64,000 nucleotides of DNA, from the NCBI RefSeq assembly GCF_042682565.1, contig NZ_JBHUIC010000028.1; one strand, 5' to 3'. The position numbers and the translations under genes are program-made. This DNA is from Pistricoccus aurantiacus. GTDB lineage: Bacteria > Pseudomonadota > Gammaproteobacteria > Pseudomonadales > Halomonadaceae. Below are positions 11,599-19,917 of this stretch, piece after piece (position 1 is the first letter of the stretch; each line of letters starts with the position of its first letter). The notes beneath the pieces were generated by a model. The model made no database searches. It was not told where the DNA came from and saw only the letters and a program-made list of their open reading frames with translations.

Positions 11599-12389
11599 CA
11601 GAAGCAGTGCTCCTCGGCGGGAAAGCGCCTTGCCTTGACGTCTTCATGATAGCGCCGGAAGGCGTCCTGAACGTCCGCGGCGTCTTTCAGGAAATTCTTG
11701 ACAAAGCGCGGTGAGCGACCGGCGCTGACCCCCAGCACGTCGTGCATGACCAGAATCTGTCCGTCCACATCCGGGCCGGCGCCGATGCCGATGACCGGCA
11801 CCTCCACGGCATTCCTTACTGCCTTGCCAAGGCTTGCTGGAACGCATTCGAGCAGGATGACCGAGGCTCCCGCCGCGACCAGAGCGCGGGCGTCCGCGAC
11901 GATCTGCTCGGCGCGCTCCGTCTCCCGTCCCTGCACCTTGTAGCCGCCGAACTGGTAAACGCTCTGCGGCGTCAAGCCGAGATGCGCGCAGACCGGTACG
12001 CCGCGCCGCGTCAGTTCGCGGATACCTTCCGCCATCCAGGCCTCGCCTTCCACCTTGATCAACTCGGCGCCCATGCGCATCAGCTCGCCCGCATCCTGCA
12101 GCAGTCGCTCAATGCTCGAGTTGCTCATGAAAGGCAGATCCACCATCAGCAGACTCTGTCCCTTGGCTCTGGCGACACAGCGAGTGTGATAGCGGATATC
12201 CGCCAAGGTGACCGGCAGGGTGCTGGCATGACCCTGCAGCACCATGCCCAGGGAATCGCCTACCAGCAGAACGTCGATACCGGCTTGACTGGCCGCGTGC
12301 GCAAAAGACGCATCATAGGCGGTGAGACAGCTGAACGTCTCTCCAGCGCGCTTGCATTCCCTGAGCGTGCCCAAGGTAACGGTTTTCAT
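11598..12389 (-). CDS. panB: 3-methyl-2-oxobutanoate hydroxymethyltransferase
   Basis: A 263-aa enzyme transferring a hydroxymethyl group from methylene-THF to ketoisovalerate to give ketopantoate. Metal and substrate motifs are visible: DSLGMVLQG, LLMVDLPFMS, KVEGE and HLGLTPQ. The start at ATG 12389 (MKTVTLGTLRECK) is chosen by family length; an upstream in-frame extension of 19 residues looks unrelated. It leads the panBCD operon, separated by 160 nt from folK. Confidence 0.95.
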   Translation of the reverse strand: MKTVTLGTLRECKRAGETFSCLTAYDASFAHAASQAGIDVLLVGDSLGMVLQGHASTLPVTLADIRYHTRCVARAKGQSLLMVDLPFMSNSSIERLLQDAGELMRMGAELIKVEGEAWMAEGIRELTRRGVPVCAHLGLTPQSVYQFGGYKVQGRETERAEQIVADARALVAAGASVILLECVPASLGKAVRNAVEVPVIGIGAGPDVDGQILVMHDVLGVSAGRSPRFVKNFLKDAADVQDAFRRYHEDVKARRFPAEEHCF

Positions 12390-12549
12390 GATGTACGGCC
12401 CCCGAACGGTCGTCAGACTAACGTCATTGAAAAGCAGGCCTGACATAAGCGCAAGGCAGGCCCGCAGGAGACGACGATTGACGATGAGTTGTTACTTGAT
12501 GATATGCGAGCGGGTAAAAAGGTAACGAAAAATTCGCCTAACTTTAGCG

Positions 12550-13041
12550 TCAGGGTAACAGCGGCTGCAAGTCCGACGCACTGAATTGAGCCGCAAGAGA
12601 GGAGATTCTTCGTCCATCCGGCAGATAAACCTCCCTCGCCAGTTCCGCCAGCGGCAACATGACGAAACTGCGCTGCTGCATATACGGGTGAGGCAAAGTG
12701 AGTCGCGGTGTGTTCATCACGATATTGTCATACAGCAGCAGATCCAGATCCAGGCTTCGCGGCCCCCAGTGGCGCTTTCGCACGCGCCGGTGACGTTGCT
12801 CCAGCGCCTGCAGCTGATCGAGCAACGCGAGTGGCGATAAGCGAGTTTCCAGCGCCGCTACCGCGTTGACGAAATCGGGCTGATCCTGAGGCCCGACCGG
12901 GCGGCTGATATAGCAGCGAGAAGCACCGGCAAGCCGAGTCAAGGCAATATTATCCAGTTCCTCGATGGCCCGACTCACCCGAGCTCGCGGATCGTCGAAA
13001 TTGCTGCCCAGGCCGACATAGGCGCAGGAGGGTAAGCGCAT
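12550..13041 (-). CDS. folK: 2-amino-4-hydroxy-6-hydroxymethyldihydropteridine pyrophosphokinase
   Basis: A 163-aa HPPK of folate synthesis that transfers pyrophosphate from ATP to hydroxymethyl-dihydropterin. It starts YVGLGSNFDDP, and includes the RPVGPQDQPDFVNAVA and HRRVRKRHWGPRSLDLDLLLYD regions with the catalytic RxxxRWGPRxxDxD pattern. Its start lies 4 nt after the pcnB stop, as in Pseudomonas pcnB-folK. Confidence 0.95.
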   Translation of the reverse strand: MRLPSCAYVGLGSNFDDPRARVSRAIEELDNIALTRLAGASRCYISRPVGPQDQPDFVNAVAALETRLSPLALLDQLQALEQRHRRVRKRHWGPRSLDLDLLLYDNIVMNTPRLTLPHPYMQQRSFVMLPLAELAREVYLPDGRRISSLAAQFSASDLQPLLP

Positions 13042-13045
13042 CGTC

Positions 13046-14467
13046 TTAATCCCGAGATTCGTTCTGAGCACTGGAAGGGGTCTGCGTGCCCCGAGGCTTG
13101 CGCTTGCGAGGGCGGCGTTTCTTGGATCGCGCTGTGGCTGTTGGATCTGCGTCGACCTTGTCCAGCAGCCGACGCTGCTGGTGCTCGTCGGCCTCCTGGA
13201 AGGCGGTCCACCAGTGGCCCAGTCCCGGGGCCAGCTCGCCGGCCTCCTCGCGCAGCAGCAGAAAATCGTAGGCGGCGCGAAAACGAGGGTGCTCGAGAGA
13301 CTGCAGGGCGCGCTTGCCGCGTCGCGAGGGAAGGCGCTGCTGCAACTCCCAGATCTCGCGCATGGGCATGCTGAAGCGCTTGGGTATCGAGACGTGCTGC
13401 AGCTGGCGGGTGATGGCCTGCTGTGCGGCACTATGCAGGGCGGGAATGGCGGGTAAACCCTCCGCTTCCATGCCTGCCCGACGCCGAGTCACTCCCGGCC
13501 ACAGGAAGGCGCCGATGAGAAAGGCCGGGGTGACCGGGCGCTCTTCGCGAATTCGCTGGTCCGTATTGTCGAGTGCGCGTTCGAATAGTGCCAGCGCCCA
13601 AGGCAGCTCGTTGATCGACTCTTCCGCTTCGGGAAACAGCATGGCGAACAAGCCGTATTCTCGCAGCAGCCGGAAGGTGGCAAGCGCATGACCAGAGAGA
13701 AACAACTTGAGCACTTCATCGAAGAGACGCGCCGGGGGGATCTGCAGAAGCAGCGGGGCAAGGTCGTAGATCGGCTGTCGGGTAGCGGGCTCGATGGTGA
13801 AACCTAGCTTGGCGGCGAAACGCACGGCGCGCAACATGCGCACCGGATCCTCGCGGTAACGAGTCTGGGGGTCGCCGATCAGGCGCAAGGTAGAATTTTC
13901 GATATCCCGCGCGCCGCCGGCCCAGTCGTGGATCGAGAAATCCGCGATGCTGTAGTAGAGCGCGTTGGCGGTGAAGTCCCGGCGCAGCGCATCTTCCTCG
14001 ATATTGCCCCAGACGTTGTCCCGCAGCAGCATGCCGTTTTCGGACCGCTCGGCGATATGCTTGCCATGCTCATCGCTGGGTCGGCCGCGAAAGGTAGTGA
14101 CCTCGATCACCTCGCGACCGAAACGCACATGGACGATGCGAAAGCGGCGCCCGATGATACGCGAATTGCGAAACAGCTCGCGTACCTGATCCGGTGTGGC
14201 GTCGGTAGCGACATCGAAATCCTTGGGAGTCTTGCCCAGCAAGGCATCGCGAATACAGCCGCCCACCAGGTAGGCTTCGAATCCGCCATCCTTCAGGCGA
14301 TAGAGCACCTTGAGGGCTGCATCGGAGAAGCACCGCCGAGAGACCCTGTGTTCATCACGGGGAATGATAAGCGGCCCCGCCGCGTGGCTGGCACCGCCCT
14401 GGCTGTCTAAAAGAGACTTCAAGCGTTCACCGGGGGTTTGTAGAAAGCGGATAAATCCTTTGAACAT
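13046..14467 (-). CDS. pcnB: poly(A) polymerase I
   Basis: A 473-aa class II nucleotidyltransferase that adds poly(A) tails and promotes RNA decay. The catalytic site is visible as GGCIRDALLGKTPKDFDVATDA, followed by the RRDFTANALYY and RMLRAVRFAAKLGF motifs; the C-terminal 30 residues are very basic (KKRRPRKRKPRG), typical for RNA binding. It lies downstream of the CrcZ-like RNA; about 155 nt of leader separates that RNA's terminator from the start codon. The synteny cbrB-crcZ-pcnB-folK is that of Pseudomonas. Confidence 0.94.
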   Translation of the reverse strand: MFKGFIRFLQTPGERLKSLLDSQGGASHAAGPLIIPRDEHRVSRRCFSDAALKVLYRLKDGGFEAYLVGGCIRDALLGKTPKDFDVATDATPDQVRELFRNSRIIGRRFRIVHVRFGREVIEVTTFRGRPSDEHGKHIAERSENGMLLRDNVWGNIEEDALRRDFTANALYYSIADFSIHDWAGGARDIENSTLRLIGDPQTRYREDPVRMLRAVRFAAKLGFTIEPATRQPIYDLAPLLLQIPPARLFDEVLKLFLSGHALATFRLLREYGLFAMLFPEAEESINELPWALALFERALDNTDQRIREERPVTPAFLIGAFLWPGVTRRRAGMEAEGLPAIPALHSAAQQAITRQLQHVSIPKRFSMPMREIWELQQRLPSRRGKRALQSLEHPRFRAAYDFLLLREEAGELAPGLGHWWTAFQEADEHQQRRLLDKVDADPTATARSKKRRPRKRKPRGTQTPSSAQNESRD

Positions 14468-14620
14468 GCAGCGATTAACTCGCTAAGTGAGAAAGCTTCA
14501 AGTGTAGTCGAGAGGCGACACCTTGGAAACCATTTGTGGCGCTCGGTAACCGGCAACTGCAAGACGGTTGCGGGCCATAGGCATCTTTATAGCCTTGAAG
14601 GAGAAAAAGGAGAGGAAACG

Positions 14621-14652
14621 GCAAAGAGAAAAGGGAGACCGCATGGCCTCCC
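14621..14652 (-). terminator. intrinsic terminator of the CrcZ-like RNA
   Basis: Read on the minus strand: GGGAGGCC - ATGC - GGTCTCCC (8-bp stem with one G-T pair), followed by TTTTCTCTTTGC. It closes the AAC-rich intergenic transcript before the pcnB leader. Confidence 0.8.
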
Positions 14653-15124
14653 CGTTAGGTGACGATACTGCATCCGTGCCGTTGATTTTTCTTCGTGATG
14701 GCGCATCGTCTTGAATACGTAACACAGTCGTATGACGTATCTGTCGGTAATGGCTCTTGTCGTTGTTCTTGCTTACCCACGTTGACCGTCTCGTATTCAA
14801 GACAATAATCCAACCACGACGGTAGCGTTCTACCTCCCTTCGGTGGGTTGTTGTTGTTACCGAAGGTCTACTTCTCGAAAGTCTACTTGTTCTTGTCGCT
14901 TTCCTCGAGTACGTCGCGTGCAGTCTTCCAGACCTGGAATGTTGTTGTTGTATGGTGTCAAGCGAACGTCGTCCTGAATTATTGTTATAGCCAGACAACT
15001 CGCCGGGTTCGATAGGATTGTTGTTGTTTTATCGATTTCAGACTCGGATGCAGATTGTTGCTGTTATTGATTGCGCTTGTTACTCGCGATATCCAAGTGA
15101 TAGGTCTGGGTGTTGTTTTTCTTG
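14625..15124 (-). ncRNA. crcZ: CrcZ-like Hfq/Crc-sequestering small RNA (predicted, ~500 nt)
   Basis: No plausible protein is encoded between cbrB and pcnB, but the minus strand carries repeated AAC triplets. Matches to the A-rich catabolite-activity motif AANAANAA occur (plus-strand coordinates) at 14686, 14763, 14848 (two overlapping), 14887, 14942, 14979, 15018 (two overlapping) and 15113, giving eight clusters in about 500 nt. A sigma-54 promoter at 15135-15150 places the start near 15124 and an intrinsic terminator ends near 14625. In Pseudomonas the same slot encodes CrcZ, an RNA of about 400 nt transcribed by CbrB/sigma-54, which titrates Hfq/Crc to relieve carbon catabolite repression. 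The function here is inferred from synteny, motifs and promoter; no crc gene is in the window. Confidence 0.8.
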
Positions 15125-15134
15125 ATGTACATGT

Positions 15135-15150
15135 TGCACCAGCCATGCCA
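15135..15150 (-). promoter_or_regulatory. sigma-54 promoter of the CrcZ-like RNA
   Basis: Minus-strand sequence TGGCATGGCTGGTGCA matches the -24/-12 consensus TGGCACRNNNNTTGCW at 14 of 16 positions, with the invariant GG-N10-GC. It is located downstream of cbrB, which encodes a sigma-54 activator. The predicted start is near 15124. Confidence 0.8.
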
Positions 15151-15221
15151 ATTCAGAAAAAATTCATATACAACATGGGTTTATGAACTTTCGAGAAAGG
15201 TTTTTCTAATATGATGCAGAT

Positions 15222-15299
15222 AAGTGTTACCCGTGGATCGCTTATTTGCGCGGATAAATGTGTGGGACGGTAACACTTGGCGCATTAGCACAAGTGTCA
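15222..15299 (-). promoter_or_regulatory. candidate CbrB enhancer (inverted repeat plus extra half-site)
   Basis: A perfect 10-bp inverted repeat, AAGTGTTACC (15222-15231) and GGTAACACTT (15269-15278), is separated by 37 nt; a third related half-site AAGTGTCA lies at 15292-15299. The block is 70-150 nt upstream of the sigma-54 promoter, a normal position for an upstream activating sequence. The half-sites resemble the TGTTAC/GTAACA elements reported for Pseudomonas CbrB (recalled, not checked), but the spacing is larger here. Confidence 0.6.
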
Positions 15300-15390
15300 T
15301 GCAGGATCTGGGGACTCAGCCGGCGTTTCACTAGAGTCTAGACCATGGTCGCATTCAATGGGCAATAAATGAAAAAATAAAGGAGCAGCG

Positions 15391-16788
15391 TCAATTCGCC
15401 CGGCTGCGAGCACTTTTCTTGCGCGGAATTCCCAGCCGTTGACGACGCTCCCACAAGCACTTGCGGCTGATGCCCAGCTTTTGTGCCAACTCGGTTTCAC
15501 TCATCTGTTCCTGGTGCTCGAGTACGAAATGCTGGAAATAATCCTCCAGAGATAGATCCTCTTCGTCTTCGGCGAGAGAGTTCTCCGCTGGGTTCGGGGG
15601 TCGGTCGGCGGTGTCGAAATTCAGGGCACCGGTATCGCGTCGGCGGGGTGGTACGGCGATACCCAGATCATCCGCGTGAATCAAGTGGCCTTCCGCAAGG
15701 ATGACGCCACGCTCGAGGGCGTTCTCCAGCTCGCGCACGTTGCCGGGCCACAGTGAATCGCGGATTTCCCGGCGTGCCGCTCGAGAAAGCTTCAGGCCTT
15801 CCCGGTCGTGGCGACGGCAGGCGTTTTCCAGCAGCTTGTCGGCGATCAGCAGGATGTCGTCTTCTCGCTCGCGAAGCGGCGGCAGGTCAATCTGCATCAC
15901 GTTGAGGCGGTAATAGAGGTCGAGGCGAAACTCGCCGTTTCTGGAAAGGCTGTGCAGATCGCGGTGGGTAGCGGCGATCAGGCGGACGTTGACGTGTCGA
16001 GTCTCCACCGAGCCGATCTTGCGAATTTCCCCCTCCTGCAGCACCCGCAGTAGACGGGCCTGAGCATCCAGGGGCAACTCGCCGATCTCGTCGAGAAACA
16101 AGGTGCCGCCGTCCGCAGCCTCCACCAGGCCGGTGCGCGCGGCGCTGGCGCCGGTAAAGGCGCCTTTTTCATGACCGAACAGTTCGGATTCGATCAGGGT
16201 CTCCGGAATGGCGGCGCAGTTGACACAGATCAGCGGCGCTCGAGCACGCTTGCTTTGACGATGGAGCGAGCGCGCCACCAGTTCCTTGCCGGTACCGGAC
16301 TCCCCCTGGATCAACACCGTCACATCCTTTGGAGCGCTCTTGCGAATGCGCTCGTAGACCACCTGCATGGCGGCACACTCGCCGATCATCTCCGAAGGCG
16401 CCGATGTCTCGCTCTCGGCCATAGAGGGCGGCATGCTGGTCGCCTGTTGTTCGAGCACTCGGGACACGGTGGCCAGCAGTTCTTCATGATCGAAGGGCTT
16501 GGCGATATAGTCCACCGCGCCGAGTTTCAAGGCCTCCACCGCGGAGCGCATGCTGGCGTAGCTGGTCATGATCAATACTGGCACGGGGGCGGCGCGAGCG
16601 ATCATGGCGGTACCTTCCTCACCGGGCAGGCGCAGGTCGCTGATGACCAGATCGAAGCGCTGAGGATCCAGCGCCTGGGCTGCGGCCACGCTATCCGCCT
16701 CGCCGATCTGATGATCATGACGCTCCAGCAGACGGCGCAAGGCGCCGCGAATCACGGCTTCGTCTTCAACGATCAGAATCCGGCTCAT
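15391..16788 (-). CDS. cbrB: sigma-54-dependent response regulator CbrB
   Basis: A 465-aa NtrC-family regulator. The receiver domain (1-115) has the phospho-acceptor D51 (VISDLRLPG); the AAA+ domain (about 140-370) has Walker A GESGTGKELVARSLH, the sigma-54 contact loop GAFTGA and Walker B GGTLFLDEIGEL; the C-terminus has a Fis-type helix-turn-helix (TELAQKLGISRKCLWERRQR). The start at ATG 16788 overlaps the cbrA 3' end by 23 nt; a GTG at 16800 would add four residues. Neighbours cbrA, a CrcZ-like RNA and pcnB identify it as CbrB, controlling carbon/nitrogen balance and catabolite repression. Confidence 0.9.
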   Translation of the reverse strand: MSRILIVEDEAVIRGALRRLLERHDHQIGEADSVAAAQALDPQRFDLVISDLRLPGEEGTAMIARAAPVPVLIMTSYASMRSAVEALKLGAVDYIAKPFDHEELLATVSRVLEQQATSMPPSMAESETSAPSEMIGECAAMQVVYERIRKSAPKDVTVLIQGESGTGKELVARSLHRQSKRARAPLICVNCAAIPETLIESELFGHEKGAFTGASAARTGLVEAADGGTLFLDEIGELPLDAQARLLRVLQEGEIRKIGSVETRHVNVRLIAATHRDLHSLSRNGEFRLDLYYRLNVMQIDLPPLREREDDILLIADKLLENACRRHDREGLKLSRAARREIRDSLWPGNVRELENALERGVILAEGHLIHADDLGIAVPPRRRDTGALNFDTADRPPNPAENSLAEDEEDLSLEDYFQHFVLEHQEQMSETELAQKLGISRKCLWERRQRLGIPRKKSARSRAN

Positions 16789-19723
16789 GATGGGAATCAC
16801 TGTCCTCTATATGGATGGGCAGCCATACGCTGATACGGGTGCCACATTCAAGGCCCGGGGGCGGGGAATCGATGTGGATCTGGCCGTGGTGCTCGACGAT
16901 GATGCTATACACCAGCGGCAGACCGAGTCCCGTACCTTCTCCGGGGGGCTTGGTAGTGATAAAGGGTTCGAACAACTGGTCGCGAATCTCCGCATCGATT
17001 CCTCGGCCCTGATCGGTCACGCTGAGGGTCACGCCATGCGGATCGGCCTGGGTCGCGATAACGATCTCGCTACCCGGGGGGCTAGCATCCCGGGCATTGC
17101 TCAACAGGTTGACCAGCACCTGGGACAAGCGCTGCGCGTCGCCGCTGACAAAAGGCTCCGAGAAGCAGTCATTGCGATAGACGACATCCTGGCCCGAGCG
17201 TGCCAGATGAATCAAGTGCAGCGCTTCATCGGTGATCCGCTTGAGATCGACCGGGGCAAAAGGCTCGCCCGGCACATGACGACCACCGTGAGCAAACCCG
17301 ACCAGCGACGAAACGATTCGCGAGACCCGCTCGGTCAGCGTCTGGATCTGCTCGGCGCTCTCGAGAACCACCGGGTCGTCGGTATCGTAACGCAGATTCT
17401 GCGCCAGGGACGAAATACCGGTGATGGGGTTACCGATCTCGTGGGCGACCCCCGCCGCCAGCTGGCCTATGGAAGCCAGGCGAGCCGCATGCACCAGTTC
17501 GTCTTCCAGCCACTTCATTTCGCTGTGATCCTCGACCAGGATGACGCTGCCGCCACGCTCCTCTTCATCTCCCTTGAGCTCCGCCTTGTGCAGCGTCAGG
17601 TAACGCAGGCCCTGATCCAGTTCGACGGGCTGCTTGTAAAGGTGGCTGTTCTGGTTATCCAGGATGCGCCCCAGCAGTTCGTTCCACGGCGAGGGCAGGC
17701 AATCTCGGCGGGCGCCGACCACGCTTTCGCCGTCGATGCCGGAAAGAATCGCCAGGGCCTGATTCCACATCAGCAGTTCGTCGTCGCTGCCGAAAGCGCA
17801 CAAACCAATCGGCAGCTGGGTCAGGGTGCGCCGGTGATGGCGGCGCAGCCCGTCGAGTTCTCGCGCCATGCCGGTCAGCCGCGAGCGATAGGCTTCCAGG
17901 CGGCTCTCGACGAAATGAATGTCGTCCGTGACGACCCGGCCATCGCGGCGATAGGGCAGAAAACGGTCGACGATATCCTCTGCCACCGCCGGGCCCATCA
18001 AGCCGGACAGGTTGGCCTGGATACGATCCCGTAAGCGGCGTAGCGCATAGGGGCGACTATCCCGGGACGATTGCTTGAGAGACGCCAGGGCGCGGGAAAC
18101 CTCTCGCTCGGCGACGTCTTCTCCCAAAGCCACCGCGAGATGGCGCTTGAATTCCTCGCCGTCCGCAGCGGCCAGAGGCAGGCGCTTGGGACGGATGACC
18201 GCATCGACGGAACAGGCTTCCGCGGCGGCACGTTCACCCTCGGAGGTCTTGCTGATCAGTGCCACCAGGATGAAGACCAGGATATTAGCGGATAGCGACA
18301 CGAGGGTGACCGCGTACCAGGCCGGCTCATCCGCAAGCGCTTCCAGACCCGGTGGGATCAGCACCTGGGCCGGCTGGCCGGTCAGCAAGGGAAACCACAG
18401 CCCCAGCAGCCAGATAATGATGCCCACGACCAGACCGCTCACCATGCCCTTGCGATTGGCGCCGGGCCAGTAAAGAATCGCCAGCAGTCCCGGCAGGCAC
18501 TGAGCCATGCCCACGAAGGCGGTCAGTCCCAGGGCGGTCAGGTCGTGATGAAAGCCGATCAGGCGATAGAAGAGCCAGCCCCCGAGGATGACCGCGGCGA
18601 CCAGAGCGCGGCGCAGCCAGCGTAGCCAGCGGTAGAGATCCGGCCGCTGGGTCGGAGGGCGAGCCAGCAGCACGAGATGATTGAGAATCATCCCGGACAG
18701 GGCTAGGGAGATGATGATCAGAGTGCCGCTGGCGGCGGCCAGACCGGCGATGAATGCCAGGCCATCGATCCAGGAAGAGTTCGACAGGCTGAAGGCCAGG
18801 TAGGCAGGATTCAGCCCCGCCAGATTACCCTGGTACTGAGCGCCCCACAGGATCAGCGGGATGGGAATCGCCAACAGAAGCATGTAAAGCGCCAGGCTCC
18901 AGCCGGCTTGTAGCAGCGAGCGGGACGACAGGGTTTCGGTGAATACCATATGGAACATATGCGGGGTCAAGAACGCCGCGGCGAAGAACAGCAGCAGCAA
19001 GGTGCGCCATTGCCCCGCATCCAGAGGCGTGACGGCGATCTGGCGTGAGAGTCCCGGGCCGTCGAGCCAGGTCTGAAGATCCGCGGAGCCGTCGAAGATA
19101 CCGAAAAGTGCGAAGCCTCCTAGCATCAGCATGGCTGCGAGCTTGACCAGGGATTCCAGGGCGATCACGCCCAGCAGGGTGTCGTGGCGCGCCTGCAGGC
19201 GAGTATGGCGGGCGCCGAACAGAATCGCGATCAAGGCGATCAGCGCGCAGAAGGCCAGGGCGAGCAGCGCCGGTGATCCTGCGCCGGTCAGCAGATAGAT
19301 GCTGTCGCCCATGGATTGCACCTGCAAGGCGAGCAGAGGCAGTATCGCGGCGATGCTGACCAGGGTAACGAGGGTGCCGACCCAGCGTGAGCGAAAGCGG
19401 AAGGCGAACAGATCCGCCAAGGAATACAACTGATAGGTACGTGCCATGCGCTGGACCGGCAGCAGCAGCACCGGCGCCAGCAGAAAGGCGCCGGCCACGC
19501 CCAAGTAGTAGGTGAGATAGCCATAGCCGACCTGGCTGACCAGTTCCATGCTGCCGTAGGTGGCCCAGGCGCTGGCGTAGACGCCCAGTGCCAGGGTGTA
19601 AACCAGGGGATGGCGCAGCAGGCGCGCGGGTATCCAGCCTCGCTCCACCGCCATCGCACAGCAGAAGAGCAGCCCCAGATAGCCACCCCCCAGCAGGAAA
19701 AGACCGCCCAGGCTAGTGGTCAT
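16766..19723 (-). CDS. cbrA: sensor histidine kinase with SLC5-type transporter domain, CbrA
   Basis: A 985-aa protein, nearly the size of Pseudomonas CbrA. Residues 1 to about 480 form a sodium/solute symporter (SLC5)-like module with 12-13 membrane segments. A cytoplasmic linker with a PAS-like region leads to the HisKA box (AHEIGNPITGISS, H761) and the HATPase domain with N-, G1- (DQGRGID), F- and G2-boxes (GEGTGLGLPLVYS). In Pseudomonas the transporter domain moves histidine and the kinase phosphorylates CbrB. ATG 19723 is preferred to an upstream TTG because it overlaps the small upstream gene by 11 nt, implying coupling. Confidence 0.92.
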   Translation of the reverse strand: MTTSLGGLFLLGGGYLGLLFCCAMAVERGWIPARLLRHPLVYTLALGVYASAWATYGSMELVSQVGYGYLTYYLGVAGAFLLAPVLLLPVQRMARTYQLYSLADLFAFRFRSRWVGTLVTLVSIAAILPLLALQVQSMGDSIYLLTGAGSPALLALAFCALIALIAILFGARHTRLQARHDTLLGVIALESLVKLAAMLMLGGFALFGIFDGSADLQTWLDGPGLSRQIAVTPLDAGQWRTLLLLFFAAAFLTPHMFHMVFTETLSSRSLLQAGWSLALYMLLLAIPIPLILWGAQYQGNLAGLNPAYLAFSLSNSSWIDGLAFIAGLAAASGTLIIISLALSGMILNHLVLLARPPTQRPDLYRWLRWLRRALVAAVILGGWLFYRLIGFHHDLTALGLTAFVGMAQCLPGLLAILYWPGANRKGMVSGLVVGIIIWLLGLWFPLLTGQPAQVLIPPGLEALADEPAWYAVTLVSLSANILVFILVALISKTSEGERAAAEACSVDAVIRPKRLPLAAADGEEFKRHLAVALGEDVAEREVSRALASLKQSSRDSRPYALRRLRDRIQANLSGLMGPAVAEDIVDRFLPYRRDGRVVTDDIHFVESRLEAYRSRLTGMARELDGLRRHHRRTLTQLPIGLCAFGSDDELLMWNQALAILSGIDGESVVGARRDCLPSPWNELLGRILDNQNSHLYKQPVELDQGLRYLTLHKAELKGDEEERGGSVILVEDHSEMKWLEDELVHAARLASIGQLAAGVAHEIGNPITGISSLAQNLRYDTDDPVVLESAEQIQTLTERVSRIVSSLVGFAHGGRHVPGEPFAPVDLKRITDEALHLIHLARSGQDVVYRNDCFSEPFVSGDAQRLSQVLVNLLSNARDASPPGSEIVIATQADPHGVTLSVTDQGRGIDAEIRDQLFEPFITTKPPGEGTGLGLPLVYSIIVEHHGQIHIDSPPPGLECGTRISVWLPIHIEDSDSHHEPDSDR

Positions 19724-19889
19724 CCTGTTGCCTGCGCTGCTCAAGCCACAAAGTCAGGCCGATCAAGATTCCCCAGATGACGAAGGGACGATACCAGGCG
19801 CTGCCGGGAATCTCCCAGCCGCTCATCAGCAGCGGCGAAAGCAGGTAGCCGCTCAGTACCAGAAACAGCATGATCCGGTAGACGTACAT
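19713..19889 (-). CDS. small membrane protein upstream of cbrA (CbrX-like)
   Basis: A 58-aa frame, ATG at 19889. It starts MYVYRIMLFLVLSGYLLSPL and has two hydrophobic stretches (about 7-22 and 33-48) around a W/P-rich turn, ending in a charged QRRQQDDH tail. Its end overlaps the start of cbrA. Pseudomonas has a small gene in the same place, called cbrX, co-transcribed with and coupled to cbrA; assignment here rests on position, size and overlap rather than alignment. It could be a short membrane partner of CbrA or mainly a translational coupling device. Confidence 0.7.
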   Translation of the reverse strand: MYVYRIMLFLVLSGYLLSPLLMSGWEIPGSAWYRPFVIWGILIGLTLWLEQRRQQDDH

Positions 19890-19917
19890 ATTGACTACTT
19901 CATCCTGAGAGATGGCG

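Noticed and set aside
14498..14998. A 166-codon minus-strand open frame in the cbrB-pcnB gap
   Set aside because: Very Arg/Ser/Thr/Asn-rich, no recognised domain; it is a by-product of the AAC-rich RNA and crosses that RNA's terminator.
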